Positions 56,047 to 64,000 of a DNA stretch of 64,000 bases are shown piece after piece. A program made the translations under genes and the position numbers. A model generated the notes under the pieces. The model ran no database searches and was not told the origin of the DNA. It saw only the letters and a list, made by a program, of their open reading frames with translations. Source of the DNA: Ignavibacteria bacterium (lineage in GTDB: Bacteria; Bacteroidota; Ignavibacteria; Kapaibacteriales; Kapaibacteriaceae); contig CANMBE010000012.1 in NCBI GenBank assembly GCA_947495975.1, positions 1 to 64,000 of the forward strand. Reading direction: 5' to 3'. How positions within the stretch are numbered: the stretch's first letter is position 1; the number at the start of each line of letters is the position of its first letter.

Positions 56047-57117
56047 ATGAACTACACACTCACACAATACTCCCACGGCGCTGGTTGTGGTTGCAAAATC
56101 TCACCGGCAGTATTGGATGTAATACTTAGCACGGAGCATGTTGGTCTTCCTGATCCACGACTGATCGTTGGGAATGACTCACGTGATGACGCCGCGGTAT
56201 ACGATCTTGGTGATGGCACAGCCATCGTAAGCACAACAGATTTCTTTATGCCTATCGTTGATGACCCCATCGACTTTGGTCGCATCGCTAGTGTGAATGC
56301 AATTAGCGATATCTATGCAATGGGTGGCACTCCACTCATGGCCATTGCTGTGCTTGGTTGGCCAATCAACACTGTGCCACTCGAAGCTGCTCGACTTGTT
56401 TTGGATGGGGCTCGCCAGGCATGTGCAGAGGCAGGCATCGTATTGGCTGGTGGGCATAGTATAGATAGTCCAGAACCAATCTTTGGTCTTGCAGTAACAG
56501 GACGTGTTGCACTTGCACATCTCAAAAGAAATACCGGCGCACAAGAAGGCGATGTGCTGTTTCTCACCAAGCCCCTTGGTATTGGCATTCTCACAACGGC
56601 ACAGAAGAAGGGCATCCTTAAGGATGAGCACGCAACTCTTGCGCGCGATATAATGTGCCGGCTAAACAATGCAGGAGCAACGTTTGGAACACTACCGTAT
56701 GTGCACGCGATGACTGATGTAACAGGCTTTGGCCTCATGGGCCATCTGTGCGAGCTTTGCGAGGGAGCTGATCTTACCGCCGAGATTGATTACATCGCGG
56801 TGCCGATTATAGAGAGAGACGTAATCAATGACTACCTCTCGCAGAAGTCATTCCCAGGTGGAACAACGCGTAACATTGAATCATATGGTCATAAACTCGC
56901 GCCTCTCACAGAGGAGCAGAAGTATATCCTTTGTGATCCACAAACAAGTGGCGGCTTGCTCGTGTGTGTTGATCCTCAGCACACGCAAGACTTCTTGGCA
57001 GTTGCACGGGAATGCGGGCTGGGTGATCTACAACCAATAGGCCGTATGACGTCAGTCCACCCAATCGGCCATGAAAACATTCGTGTCTCGAGTGCCGTTA
57101 TTATTACGGTTGCTTGA
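56047..57117 (+). CDS. selD: Selenophosphate synthase
   Basis: SelD makes selenophosphate from selenide and ATP. The 356-residue product is close to the E. coli enzyme, including [11 protein letters not shown] (Cys14, Lys17 in the active site), [20 protein letters not shown] and [10 protein letters not shown]. The reactive position is Cys and not selenocysteine. Neither selA nor selB is in the window, so from this window alone selenium use in tRNA is the only one supported. Its last 66 bp overlap the converging TolB-like gene. Confidence 0.95.
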   Translation: MNYTLTQYSHGAGCGCKISPAVLDVILSTEHVGLPDPRLIVGNDSRDDAAVYDLGDGTAIVSTTDFFMPIVDDPIDFGRIASVNAISDIYAMGGTPLMAIAVLGWPINTVPLEAARLVLDGARQACAEAGIVLAGGHSIDSPEPIFGLAVTGRVALAHLKRNTGAQEGDVLFLTKPLGIGILTTAQKKGILKDEHATLARDIMCRLNNAGATFGTLPYVHAMTDVTGFGLMGHLCELCEGADLTAEIDYIAVPIIERDVINDYLSQKSFPGGTTRNIESYGHKLAPLTEEQKYILCDPQTSGGLLVCVDPQHTQDFLAVARECGLGDLQPIGRMTSVHPIGHENIRVSSAVIITVA

Positions 57118-58116
57118 CCATACGAGGTGCTTGCCATCGGGCGAGAACATTGGGAAAGCATTAAAAATACTCTCAGAAGAAATCTGCTCTAGACCGGTGC
57201 CATCAAGGTTAATCATGTAGAGCTGAAAATCGTATCCACGTTGAGACGCGTGGTTAGATGAAAAGATGATCTTCCTTGACGATGGATGATAGAACGGTGC
57301 CCAATTGGCCTTTCCAAGTTTTGTTATTTGCTGCACATTTGACCCGTCAACGTTGCAGGTAAAAATCTCCATGTCGGTTGGGGCCACTAAACCTTGTGCT
57401 AACAACTCCTTGTAATCGCGCTGTGCTTCTTCAGTTCTTGGCCGGGATGCACGATAAACCAGTTTAGTACCGTCAGGAGAAAAGAATGCGCCGCCATCAT
57501 ATCCAAGTTCATTCGTTATTTGATGAAGGTCAGTGCCATCGATAGTCATTGTCCATAATTCCAAATCGCCACTGCGATCCGATGTGAAGACAATGAGATC
57601 GCCTTTAGGAGAGAGCGTTGCCTCCGCGTCATATCCATTACGATCTGTGAGCTTTAACTTTACAATCCCACGAGCATCCGCAACGTAAATGTCATACGAT
57701 GGCAATACCTGCCAGAGATATTTGCGGTCGGTGCGGGGAGCAGGCAACGCAGGACATGCTGCATCGGCTTCGTGCGTACTTGCGTACAGAATGTCCGAAT
57801 TGTTGGGCATGAAATACGAACATGTGGTGCGCCCCTTACCAGTGCTTATACGCGGAGCACGATACGAGGAATCTCCTGCAGCACGCGCGATGTCCATCAT
57901 GTGAATTTGATCGCATGAATGACCCCACGATTTGTTGTTTGATTGAAACGAAAGTTTTGTGCCATCTGGGCTGAAGTATGCTTCTGCGTTATCGCCACCA
58001 AATGTAAGCTGACGAACATTCGCAAGGTGATGTTCCTTTGGTTGTGCCGTTGCGATTGCAGCGGTAGAGATGAGAAGCAATACCATTGGATAGAAGCGAC
58101 ACAAAAATCTTTTCAT
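57052..58116 (-). CDS. Periplasmic TolB-like propeller protein (PD40 repeats)
   Basis: The 354-residue product has a signal peptide ([20 protein letters not shown]) and at least five PD40/WD40-like repeats, for example [56 protein letters not shown] and [19 protein letters not shown]. It resembles TolB's propeller and related exported proteins that bind peptides or proteins, but the TolB N-terminal domain and other tol genes are absent. The function is unknown. Its 3' end overlaps selD by 66 bp on the other strand. Confidence 0.8.
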   Translation of the reverse strand: MKRFLCRFYPMVLLLISTAAIATAQPKEHHLANVRQLTFGGDNAEAYFSPDGTKLSFQSNNKSWGHSCDQIHMMDIARAAGDSSYRAPRISTGKGRTTCSYFMPNNSDILYASTHEADAACPALPAPRTDRKYLWQVLPSYDIYVADARGIVKLKLTDRNGYDAEATLSPKGDLIVFTSDRSGDLELWTMTIDGTDLHQITNELGYDGGAFFSPDGTKLVYRASRPRTEEAQRDYKELLAQGLVAPTDMEIFTCNVDGSNVQQITKLGKANWAPFYHPSSRKIIFSSNHASQRGYDFQLYMINLDGTGLEQISSESIFNAFPMFSPDGKHLVWSSNRNNNGTRDTNVFMADWVD

Positions 58117-58181
58117 TCAGTAAATCACATAAAAACAGAGTTAAACGATGCTTCGTAGGTCTCGAAGCTACGAAGAGTCCG

Positions 58182-58189
58182 TATTTTTA
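58182..58189 (+). promoter_or_regulatory. -7 box of the malic enzyme gene
   Basis: TATTTTTA, preceded by CCG as in the other promoters, ends 6 nt before the ATG. An 8-bp inverted repeat (CTTCGTAG, CTACGAAG; 58151-58175) lies just upstream. Confidence 0.5.
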
Positions 58190-58195
58190 AGTCCT

Positions 58196-59824
58196 ATGTC
58201 AATTCACGACCAGTCAAAGAAGTCCGGCCTCGATATGCTGCGGGACCCACGCTATAACAAGGGCACGGGCTTTACACGCGAAGAGCGAGAAAAATATGGG
58301 CTTATGGGGCTTCTGCCCGATATGGTCTCTACTCTCGAAATGCAAATCCAGCGTATTGAAGGGCATATAAAGTCGCTTCCTACAGACATTGAAAAATATG
58401 TCTACTTCAGTGACCTACAAGAGCGAAACGAAAGCCTGTTCTATCGTATTCTCATGGGTAATCCTGAAGCGTACATGCCCGTGGTGTATACGCCAACCGT
58501 GGGGCTTGCGTGTCAGACATTTGGGAGAATCTATCGTCGTCCAAAGGGTCTCTTCATTAGTGCGAGACATCGCGGCAAAATTGCTGACGTATTGTGTAAC
58601 TGGCCCGAAGAAGACGTGCGCTGGATTTGCGTTACCGATGGCGAACGCATTCTTGGTCTAGGCGATCTTGGTGCTCAAGGCATGGGTATTCCCATTGGCA
58701 AGCTTGCCCTCTATACAGCATGTGCAGGGGTGCCCCCTCAGATGACGTTGCCTGTTGTACTAGACATTGGCACGAACAATGAAGAGCTATTGAAAGATCC
58801 GTTCTACATCGGATTACGCGAACGCAGACTTGTTGGTGAAGAATACGAGTCTTTCATCGAAGAATTTGTCACTGCGGTAGAACACATCTTTCCAAAGTGC
58901 AGCATTCAGTGGGAAGATTTTGCGAATCCGAATTCAGGACCCATCCTGGAACGGTATCGTAACCGCATCTCCTCGTTTAATGACGATATACAAGGCACTG
59001 CAGCCGTTGGTGTTGCCGGCATACTTGCCGCACTTCGAATGAAAGGCGAGTCGCTCGCTGAACAAACATTCTTGTTCTTTGGTGCGGGCTCAGCAGGCAC
59101 AGGCATTGCAGACCTATTGTGTAGGGTGATGCAGAAAGATGGCATTCCACTCGAGGAAGCGCGTAAAAAATGTTGGCTTGTTGATAGCAAAGGGCTTGTT
59201 GTTGCCTCTCGCGAAGATCTCACGGAAACTAAACGTCCTTTTGCTCACGATGCTGAGCCTGTAGGTACACTTGCAAATGCAGCGCTCTTCACAAAGGCAA
59301 CAGCACTCATTGGCACAAGCACTATTCCAAAAAGTTTCAGCTTTGAAGTTATCGAGCAGATGGCGTCCAACACAGACCGACCAATCATCTTCCCATTCTC
59401 GAATCCTACATCAAAGAGCGAGTGTTCTGCAGAAGAAGCGTACACATGGACGAATGGCCGCGCCATTTTTGCAAGTGGCAGCCCCTTCCAACCCGTTGTT
59501 CTCGATGGTGTAACGTACTACCCGGGACAAGGTAATAATGTTTACATTTTTCCTGGACTCTGCCTTGCCGTTTATGCCACCATGGCTACTACCATACCAG
59601 ATCAGGCTTTTGCTGTTGCGGCACGCGCACTTGCTGCAATGGTTTCAGATGAACAATTTGCTAGGGGGCTTATCTATCCGCCCATGTCTAATATCTGCGC
59701 TGCAGCAGCAGTGGTAGCTAATGCCGTTGCTACCTTCTTTTTTGATGAAGGCCTTGCACGTGTAGAACGTCCAGAAAATATTCCAGCGTTCTTGGATGGA
59801 TGTGCGTGGAAGCCAGAGTATTGA
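58196..59824 (+). CDS. maeA: NAD-dependent malic enzyme
   Basis: The enzyme converts malate to pyruvate and CO2 with NAD(P) reduction. The 542-residue product is the large bacterial/eukaryotic type. Motifs in order are MPVVYTPTVGLACQ, GLGDLGAQGMGIPIGKLALY, IQWEDFANPNSGPIL, FNDDIQGTAAVGVAGILA (metal site) and the dinucleotide motif FFGAGSAGTGIADL. The ATG at 58196 follows a promoter box; an earlier frame start would lie upstream of that box and is rejected. Confidence 0.95.
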   Translation: MSIHDQSKKSGLDMLRDPRYNKGTGFTREEREKYGLMGLLPDMVSTLEMQIQRIEGHIKSLPTDIEKYVYFSDLQERNESLFYRILMGNPEAYMPVVYTPTVGLACQTFGRIYRRPKGLFISARHRGKIADVLCNWPEEDVRWICVTDGERILGLGDLGAQGMGIPIGKLALYTACAGVPPQMTLPVVLDIGTNNEELLKDPFYIGLRERRLVGEEYESFIEEFVTAVEHIFPKCSIQWEDFANPNSGPILERYRNRISSFNDDIQGTAAVGVAGILAALRMKGESLAEQTFLFFGAGSAGTGIADLLCRVMQKDGIPLEEARKKCWLVDSKGLVVASREDLTETKRPFAHDAEPVGTLANAALFTKATALIGTSTIPKSFSFEVIEQMASNTDRPIIFPFSNPTSKSECSAEEAYTWTNGRAIFASGSPFQPVVLDGVTYYPGQGNNVYIFPGLCLAVYATMATTIPDQAFAVAARALAAMVSDEQFARGLIYPPMSNICAAAAVVANAVATFFFDEGLARVERPENIPAFLDGCAWKPEY

Positions 59825-59864
59825 CAGATACGGAGATGCCTAGAGTGCTTACTCAACGAACCAT

Positions 59865-61217
59865 CTATCTCAATTCTTTCTCGGCAACATCCCTCTTCCA
59901 AACTTCTTTGCCATCCTTATTCATAACACGCATAGTGAGGACGCGAGCCCCCTTCATTCCGGCAACGCTGATGAGAGCAAAGTTATGTTCTCCGAATTCA
60001 GTGCCGGGGACGCGATAGGTGTTTGATTGCTTTGCAATGTCTTTGTTGCTGCCGGCTGTGAGCGAGGATGTAGTCAGTTCATAAAGAGGATATGAACCAA
60101 CGCGATCAAACGTAGAGAGTTCGGCAGCGTGGATATCGCCGCTTACAAACAATACGCCGTTGATTTTGTTTGTAGAAATGAGGTCAATAATTCGTTGACG
60201 CTCACTGGGCATACGGGCGAAACATTCTTTACGAAGATTATCTGTAAGAAACTGTGATCCAACGGCAATGATCTTAAAGGTAGCCGTTGACGATGCAAGA
60301 GCATCGATGAGCCACTGAATCTGATGTTCGCCAAGGATAGTCTGATCTCCATCTTTGCGATCATTCGGTGCACGGTAGTATCGATCGTCAAGCATAAACA
60401 CCTGTACGTCTATCAACTCGAATGATGTTGTTATGCCGGGCTTTTCCATTACGCCATATGATGGGTTGGCCCAGAAAAGTTTAAATACATCAAGCGCATC
60501 TTTCTTACCCCACCAACCACGATCTGAGTCATTCGGCCCATAGTCATGATCGTCCCATGTTGCATAATTCGGGACGGATGCAAATAATGCGCGCGATTCC
60601 AACAACGCGCGCGTATGACCATAACGCTTTATCATCCCCGCTCGCGAATTCCAATCGGGCTCGCGCAGATACGTGTTGTCGCCTAACCAAAGCATTGCAT
60701 CAGGCTTCATTGCATTTATGGCTGTAAATATCTGATAGTCAGAGCCGTATCCACTTTCCTTGCCTAATGAATCTTGACGCTCAAAGCCAGCTTCATTTAC
60801 ATAATGACAAGATCCCAACGCAATGGCAAGAGGAGGTACGTTCTTGCCACGCCACTTCCATATAGGTCTTGATTTGAATGTTGTGGGCACATCGAACGTT
60901 TGAACAACATCGTTGATCATAATGCTGTATTCGTATGTACGTCCGGGCTCTACACTGTCTAGCACAAATGTGATGCAGTTGCCATCTTCAGCGCGCGTCT
61001 GACGTGTAGATGTAGAGAGCCACTTACCAGTGACATTATTGCGATACGTTATGCGAACAGATGATTCCGTTAACGTTTGCACCCATATGCTTGCACTTCG
61101 CATATCTACGTGACCCACCATTGGGCCTGCTCGTAAGCCAATCTGAGCCATGAGGGAGGGGGCGGCACAGACTGCTATGATGCAGAGTGCAAAACAAGCA
61201 TACAGTAGTTTATGCAT
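59865..61217 (-). CDS. PhoD-like secreted alkaline phosphatase/phosphodiesterase
   Basis: The 450-residue product has a signal peptide (MHKLLYACFALCIIAVCAAP), an N-terminal fibronectin-like PhoD domain (VGHVDMRSASIWVQTLTESS) and a metallophosphatase domain with the metal ligands in GDNTYLREPDW, WDDHDYGPND and FVSGDIHAAEL. It probably releases phosphate outside the cell. The ATG at 61217 overlaps the stop of the AMP nucleosidase gene, so the two form an operon. A single GATACGGA repeat unit lies in the 40-bp gap at its 3' side. Confidence 0.88.
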   Translation of the reverse strand: MHKLLYACFALCIIAVCAAPSLMAQIGLRAGPMVGHVDMRSASIWVQTLTESSVRITYRNNVTGKWLSTSTRQTRAEDGNCITFVLDSVEPGRTYEYSIMINDVVQTFDVPTTFKSRPIWKWRGKNVPPLAIALGSCHYVNEAGFERQDSLGKESGYGSDYQIFTAINAMKPDAMLWLGDNTYLREPDWNSRAGMIKRYGHTRALLESRALFASVPNYATWDDHDYGPNDSDRGWWGKKDALDVFKLFWANPSYGVMEKPGITTSFELIDVQVFMLDDRYYRAPNDRKDGDQTILGEHQIQWLIDALASSTATFKIIAVGSQFLTDNLRKECFARMPSERQRIIDLISTNKINGVLFVSGDIHAAELSTFDRVGSYPLYELTTSSLTAGSNKDIAKQSNTYRVPGTEFGEHNFALISVAGMKGARVLTMRVMNKDGKEVWKRDVAEKELR

Positions 61218-61983
61218 AGCGTAGGTGTTTGATTTCCTCTCCCTTGTCGCCAATCTCATTCATTGCATCGATGCCAATTGTAAGATGCAATTCAGAATAT
61301 GCTTCTGTTACACGTCTATCAGATTCTTCTGTCTTCACACCCTCTGGCATGATCGGCACATCACTTACGAGCAAGAGGGCTCCGCGCGGTATGCCGTTCT
61401 TGTGACCAACGATAAGTATGGTTGCTGTCTCCATATCAATTGCAATACACGACAAATCTGTTAGCCGATTGCGAAATACATCATCCCATTCCCAGACACG
61501 CCGGTTTGTGGTGTACACTACACCCGTGCGATATTCTTGACCATGTTCGAGAATCTTATCAGAAACAAACTTGTGCAATTTGAAAGACGGCAACGCAGGC
61601 ACCTCTGGTGGGAAGTAGTCGTTGCTTGTTCCATCTCCGCGTATTGCAGCTATCGGCAAGATAAAGTGTCCAATCTCAGTTGACTTGTTTAGCCCGCCAC
61701 ATTTGCCAAGAAATAACACACCCTTTGGCATCCGAGCTACAAGCAAATCCATAATGAGTGCAGCATTCGGAGAACCGATCCCATAATTAATGATCGTCAG
61801 ATTGCCGTGCGTTGCCGTCTGCATTGGTTTTTGGAGACCCTTCACCTCTACATCAAACCGCTTCGCGAAAGACTCTACGTACCCCTTGAAGTTGGTTAGA
61901 AGTATGTAGTCGCCAAAGTCGGAAATCTCTGTTCCCGTATACCGCGGCAACCAATTCTGGGCGATAGAAAGTTTGGTGTTCAT
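61210..61983 (-). CDS. amn: AMP nucleosidase
   Basis: The enzyme splits AMP to adenine and ribose 5-phosphate. The 257-residue product is the short Bacteroidota form without the extra N-terminal domain of the E. coli enzyme. Nucleoside-phosphorylase-fold motifs are INYGIGSPNAALIMDLL, GVLFLGKCGGLN and the active-site SCIAIDMETATILIVG. A TATCTTTT box lies 4 nt before the ATG. It is followed by a phosphatase gene that overlaps its stop. Confidence 0.92.
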   Translation of the reverse strand: MNTKLSIAQNWLPRYTGTEISDFGDYILLTNFKGYVESFAKRFDVEVKGLQKPMQTATHGNLTIINYGIGSPNAALIMDLLVARMPKGVLFLGKCGGLNKSTEIGHFILPIAAIRGDGTSNDYFPPEVPALPSFKLHKFVSDKILEHGQEYRTGVVYTTNRRVWEWDDVFRNRLTDLSCIAIDMETATILIVGHKNGIPRGALLLVSDVPIMPEGVKTEESDRRVTEAYSELHLTIGIDAMNEIGDKGEEIKHLRYA

Positions 61984-61987
61984 GATG

Positions 61988-61995
61988 AAAAGATA
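61988..61995 (-). promoter_or_regulatory. -7 box of amn
   Basis: TATCTTTT on the minus strand, preceded by TCG, ends 4 nt before the amn ATG. Confidence 0.5.
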
Positions 61996-62004
61996 CGACC
62001 CCGA

Positions 62005-62054
62005 CAGAGATACAGAGATACAGAAGAAGGTCCCTCGCTTGGCTCGGGATTACG
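62005..62054. repeat. Octamer tandem and a REP-like unit
   Basis: AGAGATACAGAGATAC (62006-62021) is the octamer repeat in the opposite sense. GGTCCCTCGCTTGGCTCGGG (62029-62048) is one REP-like unit of the kind seen next to tRNA-Arg. It shows that the REP-like sequence is spread in the genome and not limited to the island. Confidence 0.6.
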
Positions 62055-62111
62055 GCATGAACGAACTAACCCATTAATTGCCTTACCAGTTAACATGTCT
62101 TGGGGTAACAT

Positions 62112-62125
62112 GAGAGCATGCTCTC
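62112..62125. promoter_or_regulatory. Perfect 14-bp palindrome upstream of the DHODH-like gene
   Basis: GAGAGCATGCTCTC lies 45 bp before the chosen start of the next gene. It could be an operator for a dimeric regulator; nothing more can be said. Confidence 0.35.
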
Positions 62126-62169
62126 GCGCTTTTCAAGGACTCTTCGAGGCTATCTCCGTAACTTATTCT

Positions 62170-63315
62170 ATGTCTTTCCTCGAAACTCTTGCTCGTATCG
62201 AGCATCGCTTGCGTGGTGTGGTGGGGGTTTTGCCACCATCTGTGGGTGTGAGATTGTTTTCTGCCGGCCGTACAGCGTTTGCCAAGGAGTTTGCGCAGGA
62301 TGTGCCCCCTAAGGTGTTCATACCACCATCAGAGCTAGGCGTTACGGCGTGGGGACTACGGTTTCAGTTACCCTTGTGGAATGCCGCGGGGATGTTCAAA
62401 AAGGGTGAAGGCTATGATGTTGTCTCTCGGCAAGGGGCTGGGGGCTACGTAGCTGGGACAACCACGTCGCGAGCGCGCGAAGGGAATGTGCGCAATGGTG
62501 TTCGCTGGCCAGCAATCCCGTATGCGCATTCACATGCAGGATCGAACTGGATGGGCTTGCCAAATGAAGGGCACGCTGTGGTTGCAGCAAGGCTTGCACG
62601 CATTGAACGCAGGGCAGGATGTCCGGTAGGTGCAAGTGTGTCTGCAGAACCTGGACTTGATGATGCTATGGCAACTCCAGAACTCGTTGAAGGTATCAAG
62701 CTCTATGACGGGGCTGGTGTTGACTACATTGAACTCAACGAGAGTTGTCCAAATGTACATGGATATCAAGGCGCCACGATCCTAGATGCGGCATTACTGA
62801 AGAGACTCGATGCGATAGCTACGCATGTGCTTGCTCATCGCTCGCGCCGCCTACCAGTAGTTGCAAAGTTTTCTACAGATGTAAATCTCGAACAGATTCC
62901 AGAGCTCGTGCAAACACTCATTGAGCGCGGCTTTGATGGGATAGTACTCGGAAATACATCAACTCGGTACGCAGAATATAGAAGTGCGATTGATCAGCGC
63001 GATACATCATTGTACGATTATTTTACTTCAACCTATGGTGGCGGACTCAGTGGCGGCATACTTCGATTGGACTCACTTGCTGCAGCGCGTTGTGCCGTTG
63101 ATGCCGTGCGTGCACTCGCCCCTTCCCATGAATTTCAGGTGATACGATGTGGTGGTATATCATCAGCCGCGGATATTGTTGAATCGCATAAGGCTGGCGT
63201 GCTACTCAACCAATGGTATGTGGGATACTTTGAAGCGTTTGCACTGGCCGGACACAACGTTTACGGTGCTGTTGTGTCTCGCATGAGTGAGAGCCTAACA
63301 GAAACACTGTCATAG
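62170..63315 (+). CDS. Dihydroorotate dehydrogenase-like FMN protein
   Basis: The 381-residue product has a TIM-barrel with PLWNAAGMFKKGEGYDVV, YIELNESCPNVHGY and a C-terminal phosphate-binding FQVIRCGGISSAADIVE. It would oxidise dihydroorotate in pyrimidine synthesis. The N-terminal helix region (MSFLETLARIEHRLRGVVGV) resembles quinone-dependent class 2 enzymes. The catalytic position in NESCPN is Cys, as in class 1, whereas class 2 has Ser. It may be an unusual DHODH or a related dehydrogenase. The ATG at 62170 is used; a frame start at 62095 would translate the palindrome and an octamer repeat. Confidence 0.72.
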   Translation: MSFLETLARIEHRLRGVVGVLPPSVGVRLFSAGRTAFAKEFAQDVPPKVFIPPSELGVTAWGLRFQLPLWNAAGMFKKGEGYDVVSRQGAGGYVAGTTTSRAREGNVRNGVRWPAIPYAHSHAGSNWMGLPNEGHAVVAARLARIERRAGCPVGASVSAEPGLDDAMATPELVEGIKLYDGAGVDYIELNESCPNVHGYQGATILDAALLKRLDAIATHVLAHRSRRLPVVAKFSTDVNLEQIPELVQTLIERGFDGIVLGNTSTRYAEYRSAIDQRDTSLYDYFTSTYGGGLSGGILRLDSLAAARCAVDAVRALAPSHEFQVIRCGGISSAADIVESHKAGVLLNQWYVGYFEAFALAGHNVYGAVVSRMSESLTETLS

Positions 63316-63578
63316 AATGATTTGAAAAGTTCTGGGTTGGTACCCATCGAGCGCAAGTCTCTTTCAAAATCTTCTCGTACATATCGATGTACAACTAAAA
63401 CAGAATCTATCGTACGTTGAATGAACCCGGTATCATTCAGTGACTCGCGAACGAGAATAACATCGGCATAGGCTGCTACAAGGCGCTCATCAGGTACGTT
63501 GCCGCCTGAGCATCCTATGAACGTAAGGCCCACCGCCATAAACGCTGCGAGAGAAATTTGTGCCAGTCGTCTTTTCAT
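63261..63578 (-). CDS. Small lipoprotein, DUF4296-like
   Basis: The 105-residue product has a lipoprotein signal ending LTFIGC (Cys23). A helical domain follows (PDERLVAAYADVILVRESLN and EDFERDLRSMGTNPELFKSF), which resembles DUF4296 proteins of Bacteroidota. The function is unknown. It starts 1 bp after the stop of the next minus-strand gene, so they share a transcript. Its last 55 bp overlap the converging DHODH-like gene. Confidence 0.65.
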   Translation of the reverse strand: MKRRLAQISLAAFMAVGLTFIGCSGGNVPDERLVAAYADVILVRESLNDTGFIQRTIDSVLVVHRYVREDFERDLRSMGTNPELFKSFYDSVSVRLSLMRDTTAP

Positions 63579-63579
63579 G

Positions 63580-63891
63580 TTACTTGTTTCTCGCGTGACC
63601 TGATATCAAAGTTGTTCTGAACGTGCCGGTCTTCTGCGTCGTCACTTCACGTACGTCAAACGATAAAGTAATTTCATTTTCAATCAATTCGCATTCGCTC
63701 ACATCAAAATACCGAACGCCTACTGATTCATCGTGGTATTGGTCATTTTCTACCGATGTCTGCAGTGCACAACCAAATGGGATACGTTCTGTACTACTCG
63801 TGTTGAATTGGCGTTCCATCATTCCTTGCGCCCAATGATCGCTCATAAAGGCCAACACGCGTTCTTTGTATCTCCGTACCTCTGCCTTCAT
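63580..63891 (-). CDS. Hypothetical protein
   Basis: The 103-residue product shows no signal peptide. It begins MKAEVRRYKERVLAFMSDHW and its second half is beta-rich (VRYFDVSECELIENEITLSF). No family is recognised. The ATG at 63891 overlaps the region of the NUDIX stop and has GAGGA upstream; an earlier ATG at 63915 would lie within the NUDIX gene. The first codons coincide with a GTATCTCCGTAC octamer repeat on the plus strand. It lies between the NUDIX gene and the lipoprotein gene. Confidence 0.6.
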   Translation of the reverse strand: MKAEVRRYKERVLAFMSDHWAQGMMERQFNTSSTERIPFGCALQTSVENDQYHDESVGVRYFDVSECELIENEITLSFDVREVTTQKTGTFRTTLISGHARNK

Positions 63892-63892
63892 C

Positions 63893-64000
63893 TTATTCCT
63901 CTGATTGATATTCATTGATCAGCCAAAGAAGTTCGTTTAGTATCATGGCTGTTGCGCCCCACAGCGGAATTGTTGGATGTATGTCCCACTGCGGAACGTC
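63893..64000 (-). CDS. NUDIX hydrolase, C-terminal part (runs out of the window)
   Basis: The frame from the window edge reads DVPQWDIHPTIPLWGATAMI then LNELLWLINEYQSEE and stops. The segment WGATAMILNELL matches the C-terminal end of NUDIX pyrophosphatases of the CoA-diphosphatase type. The NUDIX box itself lies outside the window. Confidence 0.65.
   Translation of the reverse strand, partial: DVPQWDIHPTIPLWGATAMILNELLWLINEYQSEE

Noticed and set aside
56077-56100. Selenocysteine in SelD
   Set aside because: The reactive codon is TGT (Cys) and there is no in-frame TGA near it.

Overview
The window looks like a chromosome segment of a Bacteroidota/FCB-group bacterium, probably near the Chlorobi-Ignavibacteria-Kapabacteria branch. 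The signs are promoters with a TAnnTTTG box, two large secreted proteins with type IX secretion (T9SS) C-terminal domains, a Bacteroides-like arginine operon with an N-acyl-ornithine carbamoyltransferase, a short AMP nucleosidase and a cysteine-free L36. No rRNA or species marker is present, so the placement is inferred.

Bases 1-22,500 hold an MFS exporter at the window edge, an mtEFG1/spdEFG1-type EF-G, the str operon (rpsL-rpsG-second EF-G-tuf) and the S10-spc-alpha ribosomal block from rpsJ to rplQ with secY, map, infA and rpoA. rpsD is missing from its usual place before rpoA. The second EF-G has altered domain IV tips, which suggests that translocation and recycling are split between the two EF-Gs. 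A strong terminator closes the block.

Bases 22,536-30,413 are one tightly packed same-strand run: engB, purE, a GNAT acyltransferase, argG, argC, argF', argB, an argE-like deacylase and argH. Most arginine genes overlap by about 4 bp. argD is not here.

Bases 30,466-40,107 hold a minus-strand operon of a YncE-like propeller, a VPS10-like BNR protein and a PAP2 phosphatase. A cobalamin riboswitch precedes it, so the propeller may be a BtuG-like B12 capture protein. A divergent MFS transporter, a periplasmic PPIase, a small unknown gene and a luciferase-like oxidoreductase follow.

Bases 40,444-48,008 are the most unusual part. A tRNA-Arg(CCG) is followed by two tandem units of about 3.7-3.8 kb, bounded by three exact 17-bp copies of the tRNA 3' end. 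The unit ends are in the same orientation, but the two-gene cargo (a 16-cysteine secreted protein and a large T9SS-exported protein) is inverted in the second unit. No integrase or transposase is present, only relics resembling IS21-type ends.

Bases 48,057-64,000 hold mostly housekeeping and accessory genes: an RNA m5C methyltransferase, a quinone-oxidoreductase-like protein, a TonB receptor with a small lipoprotein, a DnaQ-UvrC-like fusion nuclease, selU-selD for selenouridine in tRNA, a TolB-like propeller, malic enzyme, PhoD-like phosphatase, AMP nucleosidase, a dihydroorotate-dehydrogenase-like enzyme, small hypothetical genes and the end of a NUDIX hydrolase. Many start codons here lie only 3-6 nt after a TAnnTTTG-like box, which points to leaderless mRNAs.
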